Positions 46,766 through 58,280 of a stretch of DNA of 64,000 nucleotides are shown piece after piece (positions within the stretch are counted from its first letter, which is position 1; every line of letters begins with the position of its first letter). The DNA is from Ciona savignyi (lineage: Eukaryota > Chordata > Ascidiacea > Phlebobranchia > Cionidae). The notes under the pieces are model-generated. The model saw only the letters and a list, made by a program, of their open reading frames with translations, did not search any database and had not been told where the DNA came from. A program made the translations under genes and the position numbers. The stretch lies in the NCBI GenBank assembly GCA_000149265.1, contig CH003028.1:655281-719280 (forward strand). Reading direction: 5' to 3'.

Positions 46766-48000
46766 CCAGTCATTTACCGAAGTTTATAATAATCTATAAA
46801 ACCCACTCTAAAGGCGTTAAGTTTTAAACAAAATACTATATAAAATCAATATTTAGGACCGCAGGTGTCAGCGGACAAAAATTCGTGTTTTATCCAGTCT
46901 GCAAAATATTAAGTAACATACGTCTATTTATTGTATAACAGATGTATAACGTTTTAGTTGCCCTTTTACGTTATATATGCAGCAACGTATTGCATACAAT
47001 TATGACTACAATTTAGAGTATGTAGCATTTGCTTTAACGCCAACGTTTATGTTAATTATGTTAACCCACCCCAAAGGCGTTAAGTTTTAAAGGTCTTCTA
47101 TCGAGGACCGCAAGTGTCAGCGGACAAAAATCCATGTATAATCCATTTCGCAAAATATTAATTAACATCCGTCTTTTTATTGTATATGTAACGAATGTAT
47201 AACGTTTTAATTCCCCTTTTACATGGTATATGCAGCAATGTATTGCATATAATTATGATCACAATTTAGAGTGTGGTAGCAGCTGCTTTAAAGCCAGTGT
47301 CACCACATGCTTATTTAACTATTATATTGATAGAATGTTTAACATGTTTAACAAGTTGTACCCTGCTTGTGAACTGTAAATAGGCATTGAATCGTTATTA
47401 CTGTCGGCTAAGTAATTGTTCCACATGAAGTAACCGTGTTCTATATATATACCGCGTGTATTAACGGGTAAACTAACCAACGAATAAACTCAACAAGATT
47501 TTGACATTTTAACAGATCTCTCAGATGACTATTAGACAGTGTTTGGAAGCAATGCTAAATCGGCTACTGTAAGAGTAGGTGTTCTTTGAGTTAAAAGCTA
47601 TTGCTTGTTTATTGCACAGATAGCCCACGTAGTTATAGGTAACCGAACTATGAGGCGTAGTCTACCAACACAGGCCACAATAAAAAAGTAAAAAATAAAT
47701 ATGGAGGGTTCTAGATATGTACCTTTTATTCCGATAAAGAGTGAATGTAGTTTTCTCATCAAATTTATTACATTTAGTAGCCCAGCTGTTATATCGCCTT
47801 ACAGCTGAATTTTTCAGGACAAATAAAAGCGCGTGTGCAAATACTGTAAATTATTGCACAATGTCTCCTATTTTTGAAATGTGACTAATAGGATATTGGA
47901 CCCTTCCATGTTGTTTGACTTGAAATTCTCTATATTGGTGGTTGTCTTATTCTACTACATGAAACATATTGCTTGTTGAGTTATGATTTCTCAATCATAT
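46766..48000. other. 3' flank of gene A with internal direct repeat
   Basis: A block around 46790-47040 is repeated at 47060-47290 (ACCGCAGGTGTCAGCGGACA and AACGTTTTAATTCCCCTTTT type segments). Unit B has only one such copy (53010-53270). No coding potential is seen. Confidence 0.6.
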
Positions 48001-48243
48001 ACAGCACACTTCAAGAATTTGGTAACCCGGCGGTGAGGGTAATTTGACAATTATTCCTTTGATAACGCCCTTTTCGTTAAGTGGGCATTTCATTAACGTA
48101 TTTAAATATAATAGTACCGTCGTGTGGCCGAACGGTTAACGCGACCGATACATATACCGACTACTGTACAAAAACGGTCCAAGTGTCGAGCGCATCGCGG
48201 GTTCGAAACGGGTACCAAACTTGGATCGGTAAATATATATATA
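48000..48243 (+). mobile_element. SINE family 1 fragment followed by SINE family 2
   Basis: Positions 48027-48110 carry GGTAACCCGGCGGTGAGGGT and related family 1 sequence. From 48119 comes the tRNA-Ser-like element: box A TGGCCGAACGG, box B GGGTTCGAAAC, tail GGATCGGTAAATATATAT. Its presence in both duplication units shows it predates the duplication. Confidence 0.7.
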
Positions 48244-48782
48244 CTTGAACATATTAACCGAGATGATTGTTCCAGGTAGATTATATGTGTCGCAGTAGTC
48301 TATTATATTAAATAACAACCGTCGATTGTTTTCTATGCTATGCTTAAACCCATGATAAATAATAAAAATATTAAAAGTTGTTTAAAATATCGTTCCATAA
48401 CATGACCATGTTGAGCACCACATTTACATAAGAAAGGTGTACTGGGGTCAATCAATTTATCATATTTTTTTTGGCAGACACAGTGTATAAACTGGTAGTC
48501 ACAACTTTTGTTGGAACACTGCCTGCTTGCTTGAGTAATAGAAAAATAGTTCTTTACATAAACATATTACAGAGTGCCTTTAACAAGATGTACGTTCCAG
48601 CATCCTATCTTCCGAGACGAATTCTAGTTTAAGAGAATCCCAGCAGGGCAGTTGGAGCTAACCCTTACACAAGGGACATTGAGTACATTTTGTGTCCTTT
48701 CGCGCTAGAAAAAAGTCAGCAGAGAAACAAGTTTTGGCAACTTTGTCTTTAATTTTTTTGGCAACTTTGTCTGAAATTGTCT

Positions 48783-49150
48783 TTACAAGACCAGCAAAAA
48801 GTAGTTTGGGTTGTCCTTTGTTTTTAACCCTTCATTGTTGAATCTAAGGCAATTGACCGGAATTTCTTTTTTGCTTAAACTAAGCGAATGCACCCGAGTA
48901 TTTCGTGCTTTCTCGGTGCCATGATACAACCGATTGTTTCTATAGGATTGTAAATCTTTCCCCACAACCGTATCAGTTGTTGTGAAGTCATCATCGTTTT
49001 GCGTCTTTGCTGGAGGGTCACACACCAGCACGTCAATGAGGTCATCCGTTGCAGCTCGGGAAATGCCCGTGGTTGCTGCGACGTCTTTTCTTGTATTATT
49101 ATTCACGTTGTTCGGCGTTTTTACCAATGGGCCGGCAAATGCACAACTAT
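48783..49150 (-). CDS. Hypothetical conserved ORF, unit A
   Basis: A minus-strand frame of about 120 codons lacks a clear ATG start. A stop lies in frame just upstream, at the TGACGTCA palindrome, so any start is non-AUG or comes by splicing. The composition looks protein-like, with Asp/Thr-rich DLIDVLVCDPPAKTQNDDDF and TTTDTVVGKDL. Unit B keeps the same frame for about 90 codons, then diverges by a deletion. I recognise no family. It may be a mobile-element remnant or an exon of an unseen gene. Confidence 0.25.
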
Positions 49151-49157
49151 GACGTCA
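49150..49157. promoter_or_regulatory. CRE palindrome TGACGTCA
   Basis: A perfect cAMP-response-element octamer immediately upstream of the hypothetical minus-strand frame, conserved in unit B at 56714-56721. Confidence 0.35.
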
Positions 49158-49221
49158 CATACTGTAACTCGGTAATTGCTTAGGGGTGGGCGTTGTTCCA
49201 ATGCGTTGCCAGTTCTTGTAG

Positions 49222-50775
49222 TTATGGGTCCCATTTGGAAAAATGGGACACATATTGTTTTTGTCCGTTTTTTTTCGTTTTTTTTTTCTCTTTTTTTTCG
49301 TCAAACGCTTGACAGGCATAGCTTGTGGCAACAACATCTATCAAATGGGGTAATGGAATAGCAATACAACTTTGTCATTTATTAGACAACATGGGTCTAG
49401 ATGTGCATAGACCAAAATGTTGGGGCATATACCCAGGGGAATTCCCCCCTGGGAGGTGAAAAACCAAAACGGTATCTTTTTTTAAAAAAATCCCTTTTTT
49501 AGGCATAGCGCTTGAACGACTACTCCAATTTCAATTAGATTTAGTAAACTGTAAGTGCATTAACCACTGATATATCACTTAAAAGAATTAAAAAAATTGC
49601 CCAGGGAAATACCCTAAAAATAAGATTTTGTTTTCAAATCATGATTATGACAGGCATGGGTTGTAGCACCGACATCTATCAGAAGGAGTAATGGAATTGC
49701 AATAAAACTTTGTCATTTGTTAGACAACATGGCCTAGATTTGAATAAACTAAAATTTTGGGTAATATATCCAGGAGAATTTCCCTGAGACGTTAAAAACC
49801 AAAACAATATTTTTTTCTAAAAAAATGAGCTTTTCACGCAATGCTCTTGAACTGTAAATCCAGTTTGAATCAGATTTGATAAAATATAAGTGCATTAGTA
49901 ACTGATTTAACACTTAAAAGAAATAAACAAATTACCTAGGGAAATACCCTAAAAATAAGCTTTTGTTGTCAAATCATGATTGTGACAGGCATGTCATGTC
50001 GCCCTGACATCTACAAGAAGAAAAAATGTATGCTCAATCCAACTTTTTTATTTGTTAGACAACATGGCGTAGATATGCAGAAACCAAAATTTTGGGTAAT
50101 ATATCTAGGTGAATTCCCCTGAGACGTTAATAACCAAAACGGTATTTTTTTTCTAAAAAATAGCTTTTTTGCGCATATCGCTTAAACGGCAGCTCCAATT
50201 TGAATCAGATTTGGTAAAATGTTAGACATTTAAACACTCTGTTCCAATTTAAAAAAATCATTTATTAGGGTGTTTCCTTTAAAAACGCAGATATTTTCCT
50301 GAATTATGATTGTGACAGGCATGCCATATCGTACAAACATCTTCAACAAGGAGTCGACAAATCAGACAAGGAATTGACCAATCAGAATAAAACATTAAGA
50401 ATTGTTATACAACATAACCCACATAGGTAAAAACAGAAACGTACGTACTAAACCCAGTAGAAACTTATCTAATAAACCCAGTAATTCCCTGAAACCACGA
50501 AAAACGATTAAAAAGAAAGCTTTTATTTAAAACATTTGTGGTGAAATGTTCGTAAATCTAACACGATTGTTCTTTTTTTATCTACACATGAAGAAGAAGT
50601 TTGGCTTGATAACTATGGGACCCATGCGTTTATGCTTGCAGAAACAAACTACATACTCAGTGTATAAAATACAAAATGTGGTTAGGGACCCTATATAGCA
50701 TGAATATATGGCATACAACATGTGTTTTACAAATGGTGGTGGTTAAACACGTGGTTGACACTCTCTAGTTTCTCT
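49222..50775 (-). repeat. 335-bp-unit array element, copy A (three units)
   Basis: On the plus strand, units start with TGACAGGCAT at 49310, 49648, 49983 and 50313, giving a spacing of 330-338. One end has a perfect 9-bp hairpin (GTCCCATTT/AAATGGGAC, loop GGAA) at 49228-49249 plus a poly-pyrimidine tract. The other ends in CACGTGGTTGACACTCTCTAG at 50754-50774. No coding frame. Confidence 0.85.
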
Positions 50776-51486
50776 CTTATTTCTGTGTCCTTTAATTTTA
50801 GCTAATCCGATTGGTCTTGAGAAATCCTATTTTTTAAACAAAATCTACTGCTTATGTAAAGTTTTATTCTATTTCTATGTCATGGGTTTAAATTCCTTGT
50901 ATTTTTGGACGCACGCCGATTTTACGTTATTGCCTTGTTTCGTTGATTATTTGTTTGCCTAATTTTCTGTATATTTGACTGTACCTTTTTGCTTTATGTG
51001 GGTGTAGAAGTTATGTACAGTTATGTGAGTTGTACAGTTGTGTAATTGTATTGTGGCAGTCAAAAATATAGACCTACCAACATTAAAAAAATGGGCTGAA
51101 ACGCTACACTTGGTTTCGCTTCATGTGAACCTCGGTTCTAAATGTTAGGCATGTTTTGTTTTTTTGAATACGTATTGACGTCTGGGGTTAGCCACCTGAA
51201 CAAACTTGGCTTGGTTGTCCTTTTACACCTGTGCGTCCGCACACTAGGTGACCAGACAGAGAATGTAAAATTGCAAAATGTAACACATGTTACCGTGTAA
51301 GGAACAAAGTCCGCTTATAGCGACTTTAAAATCGTCGCTACACAGCTGGATGTAAGTGTTATATTTTGGACGGATCTGGTGATTCGGCGATGGCTTTTTT
51401 GTCATGTTCTCGTGCGTGACGGAGCGGAAACTCGGTTGTGACTTTACATAGGGAAATCATTAAAGCGTGGAGGAGTTTCATCTCAT
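50776..51486. other. Unique spacer upstream of gene B
   Basis: This sequence lies between the array end and the start of duplicated sequence. It must contain or border any promoter of gene B. No gene, TATA box or further repeat is recognised. Confidence 0.4.
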
Positions 51487-51499
51487 ATTGTATTGCCAG

Positions 51500-51523
51500 T
51501 CGTAAGCAGCACAAGATTTTATA
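51500..51523 (+). promoter_or_regulatory. 24-nt leader after 3' splice site, gene B
   Basis: CATATTGTATTGCCAG precedes a leader identical in sequence and length to that of gene A, while sequence further upstream is unrelated. Confidence 0.5.
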
Positions 51524-52990
51524 ATGAGCGGACTTAATGTAATCGAGAAGTATATTTTTGACTCTACTTTAGTAAAACATAATCTTCTTCCGGCATGGGA
51601 GTCGATGAGAGGTGCGATATATGTTGCCATGATAGTCGTGGTAACATACGTACTGGCTGTTGTTGACTACAAAACAATTGCGTGCACTCCCATTGAAAAT
51701 AGACAACTTTCAGGATCTGACATTGCTTTCGCAGATGGTTTTTGCTTGTTGCAGTTGCCGGTTGTGTACCGATACTTCGGCTTGATTGTTGCAAGCATTG
51801 TTATCGGAGCAGTTTGTCTGGACAAGTGGTGGCTCTCCGTGCCTTGTGTTCGAACATCGATCACTACCGCCGTCCATAAAGTTGATTCGGCTAAAAAGAT
51901 CCTGAAAGAAAGTGATTTCCCCAACGATAAAGCAACGACTCGGTATTACTGGTTTCGTTTCTTTGTGTTTCTAGCTCTGTTGCTTTCCACTGGTGTTCTA
52001 CTTTCGATTGAGATCAGTAAAAACTCCTTGTCTGGAGGCATTCTGAATTGCAGCTTACAAGTAAATACGAATACTTCTATATCAGGAAATTTTCTTTGCA
52101 TCTATCCTGGCTGGGAAAACGTGCAGATCGCCTTTTATCTCTTACTTGGATTGTTGGGTGCTTCTTTCTTGACTTGCTGCAAGGAGATGATTTTACTCAT
52201 TGGGTCATGTTGTAGAGGCAACTGTAAACACAGCGCAATGTTCATTTACTACGACAACTCGCAAGCTAAACAGGTAAGTTTAAATTTTACAAAAAGATTG
52301 ATCATAGCATTTTTGACGAATTTAAGTTTTTGTTACTTCCGCGGGTGGAGTAACGGGTTGCTATAATTTAAAAGTGACGCGTATCGTTAAAAAAACAGGT
52401 AGTTTATATCCTCTAGTTGTAATGGGCGATCAGGGTTGATAAGGAACGGAAGTGGAGATACGGTACAGTTGATACGGAACGGTGATTGATACGGAAAGTT
52501 AATTGATACGGTAGGGTTGTGGAGATATACGGAACGGTTGTGATACGTTTTTTTGCGGTGAATAAAAGAATATCAAATCAGTAAACTTACGAGTCTATAT
52601 ATATATAAATCATATATATCACACACTCACCAAACTTTGGCTTTAAACGGTACGAAAATACGGTATCGGAGAAAAATGGTATGCTGCAGCCTGTACGATA
52701 ACTGATTCGAAAAGAAAACAGGTTTTGACACGCGGTCTAGTATAAGAAATTGCAACATAAACTCCCTTTATTACGTTTTTCGGTTACGGCGCAATTTATG
52801 CTGATTTACCATAGACATCAAGGTAATATATACGCAAATGAATAAATAATGGGTCCAGATCTCACAGTTTTATTATTTTATATTATTTCAGTTGGCTAAT
52901 CTTCAAACAGTTGATGAAGATCGAACAGCCCTAACATCTTCCCAAGGTCAAGGAATTCCACTCAATAGACAGCAAGATAGCGGTTTCTAA
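51524..52990 (+). CDS. Pannexin/LRRC8-like channel protein, tandem copy B
   Basis: Two exons (51524-52273 and 52892-52990) give 282 aa. All four helices and the loop cysteines of copy A are kept. Scattered substitutions include KT for KR after TM1, KES for SDS in the cytosolic loop and FFVFLA for SFVFLA at TM3. Exon 2 reads LANLQTVDEDRTALTSSQGQ and then GIPLNRQQDSGF, probably the ancestral C-terminus because no SINE is present. Apparently intact: no stop or frameshift within 282 codons. Together with copy A it forms a recent tandem pair that could co-assemble. Confidence 0.75.
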
Positions 52991-53849
52991 TCTTACCGAA
53001 ATTTATGCTAATCCTTATAACCCACTCTAAAGGTTTTAAATTTTTAAACGAAATACAATATATAAAATCAATATTTAGGCCCGCAGGTGTCAGCGGACAA
53101 AAATCCGTGTTTTATCCAGTCCGCGAAATATTAATTGGCATACGTATTTTTATTGTATAACGAATGTTTAACGTTTTAATTTCCCTTTTACGTGGTATAT
53201 GCACTTATGCAGCAATGTATTGCATACAATTCTAACCACAATTTAGAGTGTGTAGCAGTTGCTTTATCGCCAGTGACACCACATGCTTATTTAACTATTA
53301 TATTGGTAGAATGTTTAACATGTTTAACAAGTTGTTCCCTGCTTGTGAACTGTAAATAGGCATTAAATCGTTATTACTGTCGGCTAAGTAATTGTTCCAC
53401 ATGAAGTAACCGTGTTCTATATATATATCGCGTGTCTTAACGGGTAAACTAACGAACGAATAAACTCAACAAGATTTTGACATTTTAACAGATCTCTGAG
53501 ATGACTATTAGACAGTGTTTAGAAGCAATGCTAAATCGGCTACTATAAAAGTAAAAGTAGGTGTTCTTTGATTTAAAATCTATTGCTTGTTTATTGCACG
53601 GATGATCACGTGGTTATAGGTAACCGAACTATGAGGCGTAGTCTACCAACAAAGGCCACAATAAAAAAGTATAAAAGAAATATGGAGGGTTCTAGATAAT
53701 GTACCTTTTATTCCGATTGTAAAGAGTGAATGTAGTTTTCTCAGAAAATACAACATTTTAGTAGCCCTGCTGTTATATCGCCTTACAGCTGAATTTTTCA
53801 GATTATGACGGATTTGGATTATGACGTCTCAATCATATACAGCACACTT

Positions 53850-54090
53850 TAATAATTTGGTAACCCTGCGATGAGGGTAATTTGACAATTATCCGTTTGA
53901 TAACGCCCTTTTCGTTAAGTGGGCATTTCATTAACGTATTTAAATATAATAGTGCGGTCGTGTGGCCGAACGGTTAACGCGACCGATACATACGCGACCG
54001 ATACGACTACTATACAAAATCGGTCCAAGTGTCGAGCGCATCGTGGGTTCCAAACGTGTACCAAACTTGGATCGGTAATATATATATATA
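53850..54090 (+). mobile_element. SINE family 1 fragment plus SINE family 2, unit B
   Basis: Duplicate of the 48.0-48.24-kb pair. Here the tRNA-Ser-like head contains a small internal duplication (GCGACCGATACATACGCGACCGATAC, positions about 53977-54003). It ends in a (TA)n run at 54080-54098. Confidence 0.7.
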
Positions 54091-54191
54091 TATATAATAC
54101 GTTCTAACTGCATTTTAAACATACACAGACTGTATAGTTTATTCTGAACACTTCTTCTAGACAAGACCAATACGGAGAGACAAGTTACCAG

Positions 54192-55760
54192 TGTCGGGCG
54201 TAGGGAAATATCCCAAATTTTGTATGTACATTTTTAACCAAAGTAAGTAAAAATAAAAACTTTTTTAAGATCTTCGGTAAGTAAAATAACACTTTGTAGA
54301 GCTGTTTCTTGTATTCGTGCAAACAGTAAAAGAAAGAGTGAACGAAAATAATCAAATAAACACAACGCGGTTAAAGCACAAGAAAAAGGCAAAGGTCGCT
54401 TCGGTTCACAAACCGTGACGTAGCCAGGTCCCTACATTCCTCCCCCCAGAAGCGGATTTATCATTTTTCGGAGGACGTCCTCTCTTTTTGGGTTTAGCAA
54501 CTGTAACAGGTTGTGTACTGTCAACAACGGCCGGCTTAATGCGGTCAATTGAAACATTTTGTTGTTTTCCCGAAATATCTAGTGTAAAATATTTTTCGCT
54601 GCACTTTAACACTTTAAACGGGCCATTATAAGGAGGATTTAAAAGAGGGCGATATGCGTCTTTGCGAACAAAATCAAATTCACAGTTATAAAGTGAACGC
54701 GGAATTGACACAGGATAAATGCGATGTCGTGACATTGCTACTGGCAATACATTTTTAATCGAATTGCGTAATGAACGGAGGAATTCTACTGGTTCATCTT
54801 TTGGCATGGTTCGAATTCCTAACAGAACCCATGGTAGCTCGTCTATCCAATTAGGGGTGTTCATCCGTGCCATCAGTGCGCTCTTAAGGTGTCTTTAGAT
54901 TCTTTCAACCAAACCGTTCGCTTAAGCGTTAAATGCTGTGGTGCAGTTTTGTTTGATACCCATTAACTGGGTAACTGTTGCCCAAAGTTGCGACGTGAAT
55001 TGTGCTCCTCTATCTGAAGAGATCTCGGTTGGTACACCATATCGAGCGACCCAGTGAAATATTAATGCTCGCGCACAAGTCTCTGTGGTGGCATCTGGGA
55101 TGGGGATTGCTTCCGGCCACCTGCTAAATCGATCAACAATGGTAAACCGATATATATTGCCGCGAGATGGCGCAAGCGGCCCAACAATGTCAATGTTAAT
55201 ATGTTGGAATCATGTTGTTGGTGGGGATAGTGTTGCAGCGGAGCACGAGTATGTCGATGTGTTTTTGCTTTCTGACAGGCCACGCACTGTTTAGCCCACG
55301 TACGAACTTGCTTGTTCAATCCGTGCCAGGCAAACTTTGATGACACAAGCTTTTGCGTAGTGCGAATTGATGGATGTGCAAGCGTATGCACCAAGTCAAA
55401 AACTTTTCTTTGCCATGTTTTTGGAATAATTTACCGTGGAGTCCCAGTGGAGGGGTCACACAGAATAGTTTTACCGGACGGCCCAAATTCAATGTCTTTA
55501 AGTTTTAATTGTGAAACAGCTGTGCGATAAGCTTGTACCTCGGGATCTTGTTGAGCAGCGGCAAGAGCGTTGTAATCCATAATTTTCCATCAAAATCTAT
55601 TTTCTGCTCTATAGCTTGAATAGCTGTTTCGAATTGTTTCTGAACAGCTTCGTGTTTTCTGCGCTGCTCAGTGCAAAACTTAATCGTTACACTCCTGATG
55701 TGGCATTTCAAACCGTCCCATCTTAAGTTTGGGTAAACCAAGAGAGGGGGGTTGTTTCTG
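54192..55760 (-). mobile_element. Ty3/gypsy-type retrotransposon remnant (integrase end and 3' LTR)
   Basis: Right to left: the RNase H-integrase linker, the integrase zinc-binding region (HTLAHPSIRTTQKLV with CVACQKAK, an HHCC type, 55270-55394), broken catalytic core, the integrase C-terminal region (NPPYNGPFKVLKC, 54406-54873) with an AT-hook-like KKRGRPPK, a polypurine tract at 54437-54448, and a likely 3' LTR starting TGTAGGGACC at 54436 and ending CCCGACA near 54192. The pol frame runs past the polypurine tract into the LTR. Several frameshifts separate the pieces. gag, protease, RT and 5' LTR are missing, so it is inactive. Confidence 0.75.
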
Positions 55761-56430
55761 CAAAAGTCGTTTACGATGCTTTTTTAATTGTTTGAATGTA
55801 ACAAGGATTTGGAAAGACAGAAACATTTTTAACTTCCAGTATCCTCTTCTGCGTGCTGTGTTAGAGTGCTGAGATCAATGGTAACAATATACTATGGTCA
55901 GATTTTATGCTTGGCACGATGCTTGTTGATTCAAGGCCCGCAACGTTGTATGATGCTATGCTTAGCAATGATAAATAATAAAAATATTAAAAGTTGTTTA
56001 CATTATCGTTCCATAACATGACCATGTTAAGCACTACATTTACATAGGAAAGGTGTACTAGGATCAATCAATCAATTTAAATATTTTTTGGAAAATACAG
56101 TGTATGAACTGGTAGTCACAACTTTTGTTGGAACACGGTCTGCTTGCTTGAGTAATAGAAAAATAGTTCTTGACATGAACATATTACTGAGTACTTTTAA
56201 CAAGATGTACATTCCAGCATCCCATCTTTTGGGACGAATTCTGGTTGGAGAGAATCGCAGCAGGGCAGTTTGAGCTTCCCCTTACACAAGGGACCTCGAG
56301 TACATTCTGTGTCCATTCGCGCTAGAAAAAGTTAGCAATGAAACAAGTTTTGGCAACTTTACAAGACCGGCAAAAAGTAGTTTGGGTTGTCCTCTGTTGT
56401 TAACCCTTCATTGTTAATTGACCGGAATCT

Positions 56431-56725
56431 TTAAGGCAATTGACCGGAGTCTCTTTTTCGCGTATTTCGTGCTTTCTCGGTGCCACGATACAACCGATTG
56501 TTTCTATAGGATTTTAAATCTTTCCCCACAACCGTATCAGTTGTTGTGAAGTCATCATCGTTTTGCGTCTTTGCTGGAGGGTCACACACCAACACGTCAA
56601 TGAGGTCATCCGTTGCAGCTCGGGAATTGCCCGTGGTTGCTGCGACGTCTTTTCTTGTATTATTATTCAAGTTGTTCGGCGTTTTTACTAATGGGCCGGC
56701 AGATGCACATCTATGACGTCACATA
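56431..56725 (-). pseudogene. Hypothetical conserved ORF, unit B (truncated)
   Basis: Counterpart of the frame at 48783-49150: identical for TTTDTVVGKDL and its neighbours, then shortened by a deletion so that it ends in RKRDSGQLP. The amino-acid sequence is conserved with few changes between copies. The duplication is recent, so this is not evidence of selection. Confidence 0.25.
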
Positions 56726-56786
56726 CTGTAACTCGGTAATTGCTTAGGGGTGGGCGTTGTTCCAATGCGTTGCCAGTTCTTGTAGT

Positions 56787-58280
56787 TTATGGGTCCCATT
56801 TGGAAAAATGGGACACATATTGTTTTTGTCCGTTTTTTTTTCGTTTTTTTCGTCAAACGCTTGACAGGCATAGTTTGTGGCAACAACATCTATCAAATGG
56901 GGTAATGGAATAGCAATACAACTTTGTCATTTATTAGACAACATGGTCTAGATGTGCATAAACCGAAATTTTGGGGCATATACCCAGGGGAATTCCCCTT
57001 GAAGGTGAAAAACCAAAACGGTATCTTTTTTTAAAAATTTACCTTTTTTAGGCATAGCGCTTGAACGGCTACTCCAATTTTAATTAGATTTGGTAAACTG
57101 TAAGTACATTAGCCACTGATATACCACTTAAAAGAATTTAAAAAATTACCCAGGGAAATACCCTAAAATAAGATTTTGTTTTCAAATCATGATTGTGGCA
57201 GGCATGGCTTGTGTCAACGACACCTACCAGAAAGAGTAATGCAATGGCAATACAACTTTGTCATTTGTTAGACAACATGGTCTAGATATGCATAAGCCAA
57301 AATTTTGAGCATATACCCAGGGGAATTCCCCTTGTAGGTGAAAAACCAAAACGGTTTCTTTTTTTAAAAAAAATTACCTTTTTTAGGCATAGCGCTTGAA
57401 CGGCTACTCCAATTTCAATTAGATTTGGTAAACTGTAAGTGCATTAACCACTGATATATCACTTAAAAGAATTTAAAAAATTACCCAGGGAAATACCCTA
57501 AAAATAAGATTTTGTTTTCAAATCATGATTATGACAGGCATGGGTTGTAGCACCGACATCTATCAGAAGGAGTAATGGAATTGCAATAAAACTTTGTCAT
57601 TTGTTAGACAACATGGCCTAGATTTGAATAAACTAAAATTTTGGGTAATATATCCAGGGGAATTTCCCTGAGACGTTAAAAACCAAAACAATATTTTTTT
57701 CTAAAAAAATGAGCTTTTTGCGCATAGCTCTTGAACTGTAAATCCAGTTTGAATCAGATTTGATAAAATATAAGTGCATTAGTAACTGATTTAACACTTA
57801 AAAGAAATAAACAAATTACCTAGGTAAATACCCTAAAAATAAGCTTTTGTTGTCAAATCATGATTGTGACAGGCATGTCATGTCGCCCTGACATCTACAA
57901 GAAGAAAAAATGTATGCTCAATCCAACTTTGTTATTTATTAGACAACATGGCCTAGATATGCAGAAACCAAAATTTTGGATAATATATCTAGGGGAATTC
58001 CCCTGAGACGTTACTAACCAAAACGCTATTTTTTTCTAAAAAATAGCTTTTTTGCGCATATCGCTTAAACGGCAGCTCCAATTTGAATCAGATTTGATAA
58101 AATGTTAGGCATTTAAACACTCTGTTCCAATTAAAAAAAATCATTTATAAGGGTGTTTCCTTTAAAAACGCAGATATTTTCCTGAATTATGATTGTGACA
58201 GGCATGCCATATCGTACAAACATCTTCAACAAGAAGTCGACAAATCAGACAAGGAATTGACCAATCAGAATAAAACACTA
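56787..58280 (-). repeat. 335-bp-unit array element, copy B (four units)
   Basis: TGACAGGCAT or a close variant at 56862, 57196, 57532, 57867 and 58196 gives periods of 334, 336, 335 and 329. The hairpin end is at 56793-56814. The outer end present in copy A is missing. Confidence 0.85.

Larger units (their letters stand above)
45221..50385 (+). repeat. Segmental duplication, unit A
   Basis: The block containing the 45-kb pannexin-like gene, its 3' flank, a SINE, the 48.8-49.2-kb ORF and a 335-bp array is repeated in the same order at 51487-58280. Offsets step from 6270 (gene) to 5827 (SINE) to about 7550-7890 (array). The step between SINE and ORF is accounted for by a retroelement inserted only in unit B. 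Confidence 0.85.
51487..58280 (+). repeat. Segmental duplication, unit B
   Basis: Collinear with 45221-50385. Differences: a single copy of the 3'-flank block, no SINE in exon 2, a Ty3/gypsy insertion at about 54095-55945, and one extra 335-bp unit. The right edge is near 58280, where AATAAAACACTAG replaces AATAAAACATTAAG. Confidence 0.85.

Noticed and set aside
49155-49361. Lys-rich / Phe-rich frames around 49150-49360 and 60672-60854
   Set aside because: Derived from the poly-pyrimidine or poly-purine tract at the end of the array element.
48119-54090. Functional tRNA-Ser genes at 48119 and 53954
   Set aside because: Boxes A and B are good, but the anticodon arm and acceptor stem do not fold and the same head recurs with a common non-tRNA tail, so they are SINEs.
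49310-58280. CRISPR-like regular repeats
   Set aside because: Units are ~335 bp with no short-repeat/unique-spacer structure, and the genome is eukaryotic.
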